Shown piece by piece: positions 8,228 through 16,824 of a DNA stretch of 18,284 bases. The stretch covers positions 1 to 18,284 of the forward strand of contig JAGCAV010000430.1 of NCBI GenBank assembly GCA_017652545.1, read 5' to 3'. This DNA comes from Lachnospiraceae bacterium. GTDB taxonomy: Bacteria > Bacillota_A > Clostridia > Lachnospirales > Lachnospiraceae. A model generated the notes under the pieces. That model was not told the DNA's origin. It was given only the letters and a program-made list of their open reading frames with translations, and did no database searches. Position numbers and translations under genes: made by a program. Each line of letters starts with the position of its first letter. Position 1 is the first letter of the stretch.

Positions 8228-9179
8228 TCAGAGAGATATGATCCTGCAGGTGCAGGGACTGAAAAAGTATTTTAAAACACCGGCGGGCATGCTCCATGCC
8301 GTGGATGATGTGAGTTTTGACGTGCCGAGAGGAACCACGATCGGTGTGGTTGGCGAATCGGGATGCGGGAAATCGACGCTGGGACGCACACTGCTCCGCC
8401 TTTACGAGCCGACTGCCGGCCGCGTCCTGTTTGAAGGAACGGATCTTGCTGCTGCCGACAGCAAAACCATATCAAAACTGCGTCCCGGGATGCAGATGAT
8501 CTTTCAGGATCCGTATTCAAGTCTGAACGGGCGAATGACGGTCCGGCAGCTGATCGCGGAGCCGTTGATCGTAAACAGGGTCTGCAGGGGAAAAGCCGAA
8601 CTCGACCGGAAAGTTGACGAGATCATGGATACGGTCGGTCTGGCGAGCCGCCTGTCCATGGCCTATCCCCACGAACTCGACGGAGGACGCCGGCAGAGGA
8701 TCGGTGTCGCACGCACGCTTGTGCTGGATCCGAAGTTTGTGGTCTGTGACGAGCCGGTCTCGGCACTGGATGTTTCCATCCAGGCGCAGATCCTCAATCT
8801 GCTGATGGATCTGCAGGAAGAAAGAAAGCTGACCTATCTGTTTATCACGCATGATCTTTCTGTCGTAAAGCATATATCAAACAGGATCATGGTGATGTAC
8901 CTCGGAAAGTGTGTGGAAGAGGCGGATGCGAAGGAGATTTTCCTGAATCCGGTCCATCCCTACACGAAAGCCCTGCTGGCAGCCATTCCGATCCCCAGTA
9001 TCCGTTCTTACCATATGCGTCGTGAACTGCTGCAGGGAGAAGTCACCAGCCCGGTGAACCCGAAACCCGGATGCCGGTTTGCTGCCAGGTGTCCGTATGC
9101 GACGGATGTGTGCAGGCAGGGAGATATTCCCATGAAAGAAGTGTCACAGGGGCACTTTGCCGCATGCGTACTCTCCTGA
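8220..9179 (+). CDS. Dpp/Opp-type ABC transporter ATPase (DppF-like)
   Basis: The second ATPase, 319 residues, forms a heterodimer with the preceding one. Walker A is GESGCGKS at 45-52, Q96 is the Q-loop residue, Walker B is FVVCDEP at 173-179, and SALD and ITHDLS follow. The ABC signature reads LDGGR at 153-157 instead of LSGGQ. This variant also seems familiar from OppF-like proteins of Clostridia, so it may leave one ATP site weaker, as in asymmetric ABC heterodimers. The C-terminal extension has four cysteines ([14 protein letters not shown] and AAC near the end). ATG 8220 has a perfect AAGGAGG at 8207-8213, six bases away. Together with the preceding genes it completes a five-subunit importer. 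Confidence 0.93.
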   Translation: MPDQRDMILQVQGLKKYFKTPAGMLHAVDDVSFDVPRGTTIGVVGESGCGKSTLGRTLLRLYEPTAGRVLFEGTDLAAADSKTISKLRPGMQMIFQDPYSSLNGRMTVRQLIAEPLIVNRVCRGKAELDRKVDEIMDTVGLASRLSMAYPHELDGGRRQRIGVARTLVLDPKFVVCDEPVSALDVSIQAQILNLLMDLQEERKLTYLFITHDLSVVKHISNRIMVMYLGKCVEEADAKEIFLNPVHPYTKALLAAIPIPSIRSYHMRRELLQGEVTSPVNPKPGCRFAARCPYATDVCRQGDIPMKEVSQGHFAACVLS

Positions 9180-9242
9180 CCGGGATAAACGCAGCGTGCG
9201 GCGCCTGCAGAGCTGAGAATGAAGAATGGAGTTGAATTCCCT

Positions 9243-11588
9243 ATGTTTCAAGACAGATATCAATGGCCATATGAGAATAAACTGGGCAGAAGGCAGAATC
9301 TGACATGTGATGTCCTGGTGCTCGGAGGCGGCCTTTCCGGCTGTTATGCCGCGATTGCTGCTGCCCGCCGGGGCATGCGGGTCATATTGATGGAGAAGGG
9401 AGCTGCAGAAAAAAGCGGCAGCGCCGGGACAGGTTTTGATCATTGGGAAAGTGCCTGTACAAATCCCTGCAGCAGTGTGACGCCTGAAGAGATTGCCTGG
9501 GCCTACGTGCATGAACAGGATGGATACAGCAATGGGATCGCCCATTACATTGAGTGCCGGGAAGGGTATGACCGTCTCCTTGATATGGAATCCTTCGGAG
9601 GAAAGATCAGGGATACAGAGGATGAATTCAGGGGAGCCGCGTTCAGGGACGACGGGACGAAGCTGATGTTTGCCTATGATTACAGGAACCGCTTTACACT
9701 CAGGGTTTGGGGATCAACATTCAAGCCGGCGCTTGTCAGGGAAATGAAAAGGCTGGGTGTGACAGTCCTTGACAGGACAGAGGCGACAGCCCTGCTTGTG
9801 TCGGAAACAGCCGCGGTACACGGCCGGGCATCCGGGGAAAAAGAGGCAGCCGGGAAATCCGCCAGGGGAGCAGGGGCGGTCGGTATGAATGTGCACACAG
9901 GGGAACTCATCGTCGTCAGCGCAAGATCCACTGTACTGTGCATGTCAAGGCCTGCAAGAGTCTGGCTGTTCAATGCGGATACGGCGGGGCTTTGCGAATT
10001 CCGGCCTTTCCAGAGCATAGGCAGCGGCCATGCGATGGGCTGGCGGGCAGGCATTGAGTTTACCATGATGGAGAAGAGCGTGCGGGCCGAGTTTTCCGCG
10101 GCGGGCAGGAGTTTCCCGCCTTATGGTGCCGGAAACAACCATAATACCTGGTATGCTGCAACCATGGTGGACGCGCGGGGGGTTGAAATCCCTTATGTCG
10201 ACAGGGATGGAAATGAGCTGAAGACGGTTCTTGAGAGATACCTGCCGGCTGAAGGACAGAAATTTTTCCTGAAGGGCGGCGTGATCGATGACCCCAAATA
10301 CGAGTACAGAGGGCCGGAAACACTGCCGTTTGAAGAACTGGTCAAAAGGGGATACAGACTTCCGTTTTATGCAGACCTTTCCAGGATGCCTGAAGAAGAG
10401 AGGAGAGTCATATGGGGAATGATGGTCGGTGAAGAGGCGAAGACCAAGATCCCCATTTACCGGAATTATACAGACCGCGGTTTTGATCCCCGGAAACATA
10501 TGCTGCAAAGCTATGGAACCGGATGGCAGTCGGCATCGTTCCTGGAACAGGAGAGACAGTTTTTCGGCGCCCCGGGCGGGATCATGCATGACTGGGATCT
10601 GAAGACGAATATTGACGGGATCTATGCGGCCGGCGATCAGCTGTTTGCCTCGGACTGTGCCGGATTTGCGTGCGCGACAGGGTATTACGCGGGCAGAAAA
10701 GCAGCCGGCTACGCGGCTGTCGTTGAAAATGCGCCGGTTTCTGAGAAGGATGTGCTCGAAGAAGCTGACAGGCTTTTTGCACCGCTGTTTTCCAATGCGG
10801 AAAACGCGCTCAGCTGGAAAGAACTGAACGCCGCCATCTCCAAAGCCATGCAGAATTACTGCGGCGGCGTGAAATGTGATGACCTTCTGAAGGAAGGGCT
10901 GGATCTGCTTGAATCATTCGGGAAAGATATGGTTCCGCTGCTTCATGCCGACAATCCGCATGACCTGATGCGCATTCATGAGGTGCTGGATATTCTGACA
11001 GTAGCAGAAATCGTATTGCACGCCTGCCTTCAGAGAAAAGAGAGCAGCACACCGCTTTGCTTTAAGAGAAATGACTTTCCGCAGGAGGAAGCGGAATCTT
11101 CACGCAGGCATATCGTGCTCAGAAATGATCATGGAAACGTTGTCTCCAGGAATGTTCCCCTGGATTACTTCGGGGATCTTAAGTCGGAGTATGAGAAGAG
11201 GAATCAGGACTATATAGACGGGACAGAACTGGAAAAAGGGGCAGAAGCTGCTTCCACAAAGCCGGCAGGATCCGGAATGACCGGCGGGATGGTATGGAGG
11301 GACTGTGCCGGTGACAGGAGCGAATACCGGGTTCATCCGGTACCGTGCAGTACGCAGCCTGTTATTTATGACCAGACGAAGTGCATCGGCTGCGGACGCT
11401 GTGCAGCTGTCTGTCAGTGTGACATTCTGCTGCCTTCCGATGAAAAGGGCCGGCATCCGGTCGTGATGTATCCGGGAGAGTGTTATTACTGTGGTGCCTG
11501 TGTGATGGTGTGTCCGAAACCGGGAGCCATTACGCTTTTGCATCCGCTGATGAACAGAGCAAAGTTTGTGCCTGTCAGAAAGGGCTGA
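9243..11588 (+). CDS. FAD flavoprotein with C-terminal 2x[4Fe-4S] ferredoxin domain
   Basis: A 781-residue fusion. The N-terminal part is a fumarate reductase/AprA-type flavoprotein: the FAD-binding GGGLSG at 28-33, the ribose-binding Glu51 after a hydrophobic strand, SGSAGTG at 58-64, and the late dinucleotide segment [10 protein letters not shown] followed by [11 protein letters not shown]. The last 70 residues carry two CxxCxxCxxxC motifs (Cys714/717/720/724 and 747/750/753/757), like AprB or a bacterial ferredoxin. Electrons could therefore pass from ferredoxin to flavin within one chain. An Ala/Gly/Lys-rich insertion lies at about 189-210. No signal peptide is present. ATG 9243 has GGAG at 9228-9231 (11 bases); ATG 9219 is an in-frame alternative with no ribosome site. 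It lies between the importer genes and a CoA-transferase gene, so it probably carries out a redox step on the imported compound. Its substrate is unknown. Confidence 0.88.
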   Translation: MFQDRYQWPYENKLGRRQNLTCDVLVLGGGLSGCYAAIAAARRGMRVILMEKGAAEKSGSAGTGFDHWESACTNPCSSVTPEEIAWAYVHEQDGYSNGIAHYIECREGYDRLLDMESFGGKIRDTEDEFRGAAFRDDGTKLMFAYDYRNRFTLRVWGSTFKPALVREMKRLGVTVLDRTEATALLVSETAAVHGRASGEKEAAGKSARGAGAVGMNVHTGELIVVSARSTVLCMSRPARVWLFNADTAGLCEFRPFQSIGSGHAMGWRAGIEFTMMEKSVRAEFSAAGRSFPPYGAGNNHNTWYAATMVDARGVEIPYVDRDGNELKTVLERYLPAEGQKFFLKGGVIDDPKYEYRGPETLPFEELVKRGYRLPFYADLSRMPEEERRVIWGMMVGEEAKTKIPIYRNYTDRGFDPRKHMLQSYGTGWQSASFLEQERQFFGAPGGIMHDWDLKTNIDGIYAAGDQLFASDCAGFACATGYYAGRKAAGYAAVVENAPVSEKDVLEEADRLFAPLFSNAENALSWKELNAAISKAMQNYCGGVKCDDLLKEGLDLLESFGKDMVPLLHADNPHDLMRIHEVLDILTVAEIVLHACLQRKESSTPLCFKRNDFPQEEAESSRRHIVLRNDHGNVVSRNVPLDYFGDLKSEYEKRNQDYIDGTELEKGAEAASTKPAGSGMTGGMVWRDCAGDRSEYRVHPVPCSTQPVIYDQTKCIGCGRCAAVCQCDILLPSDEKGRHPVVMYPGECYYCGACVMVCPKPGAITLLHPLMNRAKFVPVRKG

Positions 11589-11632
11589 CCGGCATATGCC
11601 GCATGACGGAACCCGCACATGGCACGCAGGAC

Positions 11633-11649
11633 CCGGGAGCAGTTCCCGG
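11633..11649 (+). promoter_or_regulatory. Small hairpin just ahead of the CoA-transferase ribosome site
   Basis: CCGGGA (11633-11638) pairs with TCCCGG (11644-11649) around a five-base loop. It ends four bases before AGGGAGGT (11653-11660). There is no T-tract, so it is not a terminator; it may tune mRNA stability or ribosome access. The stem is short and could be chance. Confidence 0.35.
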
Positions 11650-11665
11650 ATCAGGGAGGTCATCG

Positions 11666-13000
11666 ATGAGTTTTTACAGCGAATACAGAAAAAAACTCAG
11701 GACACCGGATGAAGCCGTCAAGGTCGTCAGGGACGGGGACTGGGTGGATTATTCGACGAACCTGGGTTTCCCGGTTTTGCTTGATGAAGCGCTTGCGAGA
11801 AGAAAAGACGAGCTTCATGGCGTCAAGGTAAGAGGAAATCTGGCATTTGGTCCTGTTCAGGTGGCGGAATGTGATCCGCACAGAGAACATTTTATATATA
11901 ACAGCTGGCATTTTTCCGCTTATGAGAGGAACCTCTGCGACAGGGGACTGTGTAATTTCATCCCCATGCTGTTTCGGCAGGTCGTGGAATATTATAAGCA
12001 TTTTCTGACGGTCAATGTTGCGATGATGAGTGTGACACCGATGGACCGGCACGGATATTTCAACCTGTCGTGTGCCACGGGCGTGGCAAAAGGAATCCTG
12101 GATAAGGCTGATATCGTCATTCTTGAGGTTAATGAGCATCTTCCGCGTATCCTCGGAGGTTTTGAGGAGATCATCCATATTTCCGAAGTGGATTATGTGG
12201 TGGAAGGAGAACACGGTCCCCTGTTTCAGCTTCCTGTCGGCAAACCGTCTGCGGAGGATGAAAGAATAGCGGATCTTCTGATACCGTATATACCGTCAGG
12301 CGCAACGCTGCAGCTCGGAATCGGAAACATGCCGAATGTGATCGGCACAAGGCTGGCGCAGACGGATCTTCAGGATCTGGGCATGCATACGGAACTTTGC
12401 GGAGATGCCTACTACACGCTGTATCGGGCGGGAAAGCTGACAAACCGCAGGAAGAAGATCCATAAGAACAAGGGCGTTACCGGCATGGTGTTCGGATCAA
12501 ACGAACTGTATGACTGGGTGGACGACAATCCCGGGATCATGGCGGCACCATTGTCCTATGTCAACGATCCCTATATCATCGGACAGATCGACAACATGAT
12601 CTCGATCAACAACTGTATTGCGGTCGACCTGTACGGACAGATCTGCGCAGAGAGCGTCGGGCGCCGGCATATCAGCGGTACAGGAGGTCAGCTTGACTTC
12701 CTGACAGGGGCGGCGATCTCCCGGGGCGGTAAATCATTTATCTGCCTGACATCTTCCTTTATCGATAAGGACGGAAAAAGGAGATCGCGCATCCTTCCTC
12801 ACTTTGAGGGAGATATTATTACGGATCCCCGCAGTCAGGCATATTTTGTGGTAACGGAATACGGAGTCGTGAACCTGGTCGGACGTACCACCTGGGAGCG
12901 GGCCGAGATGCTGATCTCCATCGCGCATCCCGATTTCCGTGATGAGCTGATCGCTGCTGCGGAAGAACAGAAAATCTGGATCAGGTCAAACAAACGCTGA
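11666..13000 (+). CDS. Butyryl-CoA:acetate / 4-hydroxybutyrate-type CoA-transferase
   Basis: A 444-residue enzyme of the acetyl-CoA hydrolase/transferase family that moves CoA between short-chain acids in the cytoplasm. It closely resembles the butyryl-CoA:acetate CoA-transferases of butyrate producers along its length. Shared features include DGDWVDY near residue 25, YNSWH at 78-82, MDRHGYFN at 126-133, QLGIGNMPN at 216-224, HTEL with the expected catalytic Glu243, SGTGGQLDF at 337-345, and the [12 protein letters not shown] to SNKR ending. Length matches. ATG 11666 follows AGGGAGGT by five bases; an open frame extends upstream to 11480 inside the flavoprotein gene but is not likely to be used. 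No thiolase, crotonase or acyl-CoA dehydrogenase genes are nearby, so it probably serves the substrate of this operon rather than the main butyrate pathway. The acid it accepts cannot be told. Confidence 0.9.
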   Translation: MSFYSEYRKKLRTPDEAVKVVRDGDWVDYSTNLGFPVLLDEALARRKDELHGVKVRGNLAFGPVQVAECDPHREHFIYNSWHFSAYERNLCDRGLCNFIPMLFRQVVEYYKHFLTVNVAMMSVTPMDRHGYFNLSCATGVAKGILDKADIVILEVNEHLPRILGGFEEIIHISEVDYVVEGEHGPLFQLPVGKPSAEDERIADLLIPYIPSGATLQLGIGNMPNVIGTRLAQTDLQDLGMHTELCGDAYYTLYRAGKLTNRRKKIHKNKGVTGMVFGSNELYDWVDDNPGIMAAPLSYVNDPYIIGQIDNMISINNCIAVDLYGQICAESVGRRHISGTGGQLDFLTGAAISRGGKSFICLTSSFIDKDGKRRSRILPHFEGDIITDPRSQAYFVVTEYGVVNLVGRTTWERAEMLISIAHPDFRDELIAAAEEQKIWIRSNKR

Positions 13001-13066
13001 TGCGGTGAGGCTATCAGGGGCATCGCGAAAGAAAATGGGAAAACGAGCGGCTTTTGATTCGAAAAT

Positions 13067-13098
13067 ATCCCCCGGGGAGGCTTGCGGGGGATCCTTTT
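13067..13098 (+). terminator. Hairpin terminator at the end of the nine-gene operon
   Basis: ATCCCCC (13067-13073) pairs with GGGGGAT (13086-13092) around a 12-base loop, followed by CCTTTTATT. On the minus strand the stem is followed by ATTTTC, so it may work in both directions and also stop readthrough from the convergent minus-strand gene. The T-tract is short on both sides. Confidence 0.7.
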
Positions 13099-13243
13099 AT
13101 TCTGTAGGATATGCGGTAAGAACAGGTTGAAAATGATGTAGACCTGTGAGCCGGCTCTTATGCATACCTCCATCTTTGTGATAAGAGCGGAAATCTCCCA
13201 TTTTCTCTGCGTGCCGATTATGATTGCCGCAGGCAGGAATATG

Positions 13244-13312
13244 AAGACAGGGTGTGTGACGGGAAGTACACCCTGTCTTTCTTGCTGCTTCCAAAGTCCG
13301 CCTGCGGACTTT
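13244..13312. repeat. Two adjacent inverted repeats in the 325-base gap between convergent genes
   Basis: The gap 13001-13325 holds no gene that can be supported. Besides the operon terminator it has two perfect hairpins. In the first, AAGACAGGGTGT (13244-13255) pairs with ACACCCTGTCTT (13268-13279), 12 pairs with a 12-base loop. In the second, AAAGTCCG (13293-13300) pairs with CGGACTTT (13305-13312) around a four-base loop. They lie just after the stop of the minus-strand gene and could form its 3' end, although neither has a good T-tract on that strand. Confidence 0.6.
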
Positions 13313-13325
13313 GTTCCATTGTATG

Positions 13326-14204
13326 TCAGACTTTTTTCTTATAGGCGCCGTTGCGCGCGTAGTTCGGTCTTCCGCCAACCCCCGACATGCCCATGCTCAT
13401 TGCATAGTAGTCATCCCGGTGACCATCGTACCTGGCGCAGGCGGGATCATAGACCAGGCCGTCCACCTCAGCCCATCCGTGTCCGGTATCTGAGACGCTG
13501 TAGCAATTGCCGGCACCGCAGGCGTTGGCGAGATATGCCCATGCACAGCCCAGCCCTTCACAGCTGGCCCAGCCCTTGGAGAAGCACAAAGAGGCATAGT
13601 AGACATCCCAGTCGCCTGAGAGATGGAAGGAATAGCCGGCATAGCCGATGTTTGACTGGAACCAGTGCCAGACTGTACTCATCTTTCTGGAGACAGACCA
13701 GGTGGGCTTTGTGTGGCTTTCCACGATCTGGGAGCATTTCCAGAGCAGCGCCATTCTGCTGCCGGCTGACGCGGCTTTTCCGTTTTTGCGAAGCGGGATC
13801 TGGTTGACCGTTTTGGATCGCATCATATATCCCTTTTTCCCGTTTTTCATTTTGAAGAAGTAATAGGATTTACCGACCTTCTGCCAGCCGGTCTTCTGGC
13901 GGCCCTTCTTGTCAAAAAGGTACGTTTTCTGACCGATCTTCCGCATGCCTGTCAGCTTCTTTCCCAGACTGTCGTAATAATACATATAGCCGTTTTTCCG
14001 GACCCACTCCTCCGCGTGTCCGCTTTTATTTGCGGGGACGGCGGGAAGCTCCGGTCCGGCGGGTGTGACGGGAGCCGGATCCGCTTTGGCTGCATGAAAG
14101 GATCCTGAACAGACAGACAGAACAAGAAGCAGCATGAAAAGGGACTTTCGGATGACGGAGAGATGAATGCAGGAAGCAGAGTGTTTTTTTCTGTTAGATG
14201 TCAT
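13326..14204 (-). CDS. Secreted transglutaminase-like protein with cell-wall-binding-type repeats
   Basis: A 292-residue exported protein. A basic N-terminus is followed by a hydrophobic stretch at 21-34 and an AKA site at 39-41, a good signal peptidase I cleavage. A cysteine at 32 is preceded by LSV, which is a poor lipobox. A proline-rich spacer (42-60) leads to two or three aromatic repeats of about 20 residues (GYMYYYDSLGKKLTG, KTYLFDKKGRQKTG, KSYYFFK), the pattern of choline/glucan cell-wall-binding repeats. The C-terminal part is transglutaminase-like, with Cys215 in ASCEGLG, His242 in TGHGWAEV and Asp253 in VYDPAC as the candidate triad. The start is fixed by AGGGAGGA on the minus strand, eight bases ahead of the ATG. 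Longer frames upstream add non-signal sequence. It probably acts on the cell surface; whether as a protease or cross-linker is unknown. It is transcribed alone. Confidence 0.85.
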   Translation of the reverse strand: MTSNRKKHSASCIHLSVIRKSLFMLLLVLSVCSGSFHAAKADPAPVTPAGPELPAVPANKSGHAEEWVRKNGYMYYYDSLGKKLTGMRKIGQKTYLFDKKGRQKTGWQKVGKSYYFFKMKNGKKGYMMRSKTVNQIPLRKNGKAASAGSRMALLWKCSQIVESHTKPTWSVSRKMSTVWHWFQSNIGYAGYSFHLSGDWDVYYASLCFSKGWASCEGLGCAWAYLANACGAGNCYSVSDTGHGWAEVDGLVYDPACARYDGHRDDYYAMSMGMSGVGGRPNYARNGAYKKKV

Positions 14205-14248
14205 GGGTTTTTCCTCCCTGAAACGGATCAGCACGGTGCTGCAATCAC

Positions 14249-14257
14249 AGTATATCA
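14249..14257 (-). promoter_or_regulatory. Extended -10 promoter element of the transglutaminase-like gene
   Basis: On the minus strand TGATATACT (plus 14257-14249) matches an extended -10 (TGnTATAAT-type). No good -35 hexamer is found 16-18 bases upstream, which is acceptable for extended -10 promoters. It lies about 45 bases ahead of the start codon. Confidence 0.5.
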
Positions 14258-14282
14258 CACTCTGCCGGCCGGGGCGAGCAGA

Positions 14283-14312
14283 TGGACAGAAAGTTGGCGG
14301 ATATGGTATAGT
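14283..14312 (+). promoter_or_regulatory. Promoter of the feoAB gene
   Basis: TGGACA (14283-14288) and TATAGT (14307-14312) are 18 bases apart, and TGG directly before the -10 makes it an extended -10. Transcription should start near 14319, leaving a leader of about 60 bases. It is divergent from the minus-strand promoter about 50 bases away. An iron-responsive operator is expected here; the segment GAGGTTAACTGAA at 14317-14329 overlaps the start site, but no clean Fur or DtxR palindrome is seen. Confidence 0.65.
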
Positions 14313-14379
14313 AGACGAGGTTAACTGAAAACGAAAATGACAGCTTTGACTATACATGATTCTTTCAAGAGGGCAATGT

Positions 14380-16767
14380 ATGATGACATTAAATGAACTG
14401 CATCCCGGACAGAGCGCTGTTGTTGACACTGTAGGCGGAGAAGGGTCGCTGCGTCAGCATTTTCTGGACATGGGCGTAATCCCCGGCGCAGAGATCACAC
14501 TCGTCAAGTATGCGCCGATGGGTGACCCGATCGAATTCCGCATCCACGGATATGAACTGACCCTGCGTCTGGATGACGCGAAAAAGATTACGGTTCATAT
14601 GCCGGGTAAAACCGTCGAAGATCACGGAGCACAGGGGCATCCCGGATCGGACAGTCGTCAGAAAGAAGGCGGGAAGAAAGAAAAAACAGCTCATCCCGGC
14701 CTGGGTGAGGAGGGCAAATTCCACCCGAAGGGAAGCGGCGAACCGCTTCCGGAAGGGACGACACTGACATTTGCCCTTGTGGGCAACCAGAACAGCGGAA
14801 AGACGACACTGTTCAATCAGCTGACCGGAGCCAATCAGCACGTCGGCAACTTCCCCGGTGTGACGGTGGACCGGAAAGACGGCGTGATCCGCGGCCACGC
14901 GGATACGCTGGTCACGGATCTGCCCGGGATCTATTCCATGTCACCCTATTCAAGCGAGGAGATGGTTTCCAGGGATTTCGTGATGAACGAGAAGCCGAAA
15001 GGGATCATCAACATCGTGGATGTAACAAACGTTGACCGGAACCTGTATCTGACGATGCAGCTGCTGGAGATGGGCATTCCCATGGTGGTCGCCCTGAACA
15101 TGATGGACGAGATGACCGGAAACGGCGGGGCTGTTGACATCAACGCCATGGAAGAGATGCTCGGCGTGCCTGTTGTTCCCATTTCCGCCGCCCGCAATCA
15201 GGGCGTGGACGAGCTGGTGAGCCATGCGATCCACGTTGCGAAATACCAGGAAAAACCGCTCCGGCAGGATTTCTGCGACAGCACTGATCACGGCGGCGCG
15301 GTGCACCGGTGCCTTCATGCCGTGATCCATCTGATCGAGGATCACGCCGAGCGGGAGGGGATCCCGGTGCGGTTTGCCGCAGCCAAGCTGATCGAGGGTG
15401 ATGAACAGATCCTTGAGCGGCTGAATCTGGATCAGAACGAGAAGGAGATGCTGGAGCATATCGTTGTGCAGATGGAGAACGAGCGCGGGCTGGATCACAG
15501 CGCTGCCATGGCGGATATGCGGTTTTCCTATATCTATAAGGTGTGCGATACCTGCGTGACAAAACCGGGGCAGTCAAAGGAACAGATCCGTTCACAGAAG
15601 ATGGATGAAGTCCTGACCGGAAAATGGACAGCGATCCCGGTTTTTGTCGGGGTGATGGGGCTGGTGTTTTACCTGACCTTCGGTCTGATCGGCCCCTTCC
15701 TGCAGGATCTGCTGCAGGCGGGGATCGACCGGGTTGCCGGCATGACAGAAAAGGTGATGGCTGCGGGAAAGGTCAATGAAGCGGTCCAGAGCCTTGTCAT
15801 GAAGGGCATTTTCGAGGGTGTAGGCAGCGTACTGAGTTTTCTGCCGATCATTGTGACGATGTTCTTTTTCCTGTCCGTTCTGGAGGACAGCGGCTACATC
15901 GCGAGGGTAGCCTTTGTGATGGATAAACTGCTCCGCAAGATCGGTCTCTCCGGGAGAAGCATCGTACCCATGCTGATCGGTTTCGGATGTACGGTCCCGG
16001 CCGTGATGTCGACACGGACACTGCCCAGCGCAAGGGACAGGCGCATGACGATACTTCTGACGCCGTTTATGTCCTGTACGGCCAAAGTGCCGATCTACGG
16101 GTTCTTTGTGAACTATTTCTTCCCCGGCAACGCGTGGTGGATCATCACCGGGCTGTACCTGCTTGGGGTCCTGACCGGAATTCTTGTCGCACTGCTCTTT
16201 AAGAGTTCCATCTTTAAGGGGGAGGCTGTTCCGTTCGTGATGGAGCTTCCCAATTACCGCCTGCCAAGCGCCCGGAATGTCCTGCAGCTTCTGTGGGAGA
16301 AGGCGAAGGATTTTCTGCACAGGGCCTTCTCTGTCATTCTGGTCGCGACCATCGTGGTGTGGTTCCTGCAGAACTTCAGTTTCAGCTTTAACCTGGTGGC
16401 GGACGAAAAAGAGAGTATGCTGGCAATCATTGCCGGCGTGGTCGCGCCGATCCTGCGGCCGACCGGTCTGGGAGACTGGCGTATCGTGACGTCACTTGTC
16501 AGCGGCTTCATGGCGAAAGAAAGCGTTGTGGCCACCATGGAGGTCCTTTTCCCGGGCGGCAGTGTCACACAGGCGCTCAGCAGTGTGACAGCGGCATCCA
16601 TGCTCGTGTTCAGCCTGCTCTACACACCCTGTGTCGCGGCGATCGCTTCCATCAAGCGGGAACTGGGGAGAGGCTGGGCCATCGGAGTGGTCCTGTGGCA
16701 GTGCGCGATCGCCTGGGTGGCGGCATTGGCGGTGCATCTGATCGGGATGGCGTTCGGTCTGGGCTGA
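14380..16767 (+). CDS. feoB: Fused FeoA-FeoB ferrous iron transporter
   Basis: A 795-residue inner-membrane Fe(II) importer. Residues 1-76 form a FeoA SH3-like domain (TLNELHPGQ, LDMGVIPG, then the IHGYELTLR strand). A polar linker with several His and Gly residues runs over about 77-125. The FeoB G domain follows with GNQNSGKT at 135-142, T162 of switch I, DLPG at 180-183, NMMD at 240-243 and SAARN at 269-273, and then the helical GDI-like region. The membrane part starts near residue 415 and includes the two gate motifs with cysteines, GFGCTVP (534-540) and PFMSC (ending at 566). The start was set at ATG 14380, where AGAGGG lies six bases upstream; ATG 14383 is equally possible and ATG 14356 lacks a ribosome site. 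The fused FeoA probably regulates GTP turnover. A Cys-rich Feo peptide gene follows after 57 bases. Confidence 0.95.
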   Translation: MMTLNELHPGQSAVVDTVGGEGSLRQHFLDMGVIPGAEITLVKYAPMGDPIEFRIHGYELTLRLDDAKKITVHMPGKTVEDHGAQGHPGSDSRQKEGGKKEKTAHPGLGEEGKFHPKGSGEPLPEGTTLTFALVGNQNSGKTTLFNQLTGANQHVGNFPGVTVDRKDGVIRGHADTLVTDLPGIYSMSPYSSEEMVSRDFVMNEKPKGIINIVDVTNVDRNLYLTMQLLEMGIPMVVALNMMDEMTGNGGAVDINAMEEMLGVPVVPISAARNQGVDELVSHAIHVAKYQEKPLRQDFCDSTDHGGAVHRCLHAVIHLIEDHAEREGIPVRFAAAKLIEGDEQILERLNLDQNEKEMLEHIVVQMENERGLDHSAAMADMRFSYIYKVCDTCVTKPGQSKEQIRSQKMDEVLTGKWTAIPVFVGVMGLVFYLTFGLIGPFLQDLLQAGIDRVAGMTEKVMAAGKVNEAVQSLVMKGIFEGVGSVLSFLPIIVTMFFFLSVLEDSGYIARVAFVMDKLLRKIGLSGRSIVPMLIGFGCTVPAVMSTRTLPSARDRRMTILLTPFMSCTAKVPIYGFFVNYFFPGNAWWIITGLYLLGVLTGILVALLFKSSIFKGEAVPFVMELPNYRLPSARNVLQLLWEKAKDFLHRAFSVILVATIVVWFLQNFSFSFNLVADEKESMLAIIAGVVAPILRPTGLGDWRIVTSLVSGFMAKESVVATMEVLFPGGSVTQALSSVTAASMLVFSLLYTPCVAAIASIKRELGRGWAIGVVLWQCAIAWVAALAVHLIGMAFGLG

Positions 16768-16824
16768 GTGCCGGCAGATGAGGGCTGTCTGTTCGCTCAG
16801 CTGACGGATGATATGGAGGTTTTT

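Noticed and set aside
11480..11665. N-terminal extension of the CoA-transferase frame
   Set aside because: It overlaps the ferredoxin end of the flavoprotein gene, and a strong ribosome site marks ATG 11666, which matches the family N-terminus.
13160..13807. Long plus-strand open frame antisense to the transglutaminase-like gene
   Set aside because: Its product is an Arg/Ser/Pro-rich string with no recognisable domain, and the minus strand has a signal peptide, repeats and catalytic motifs.
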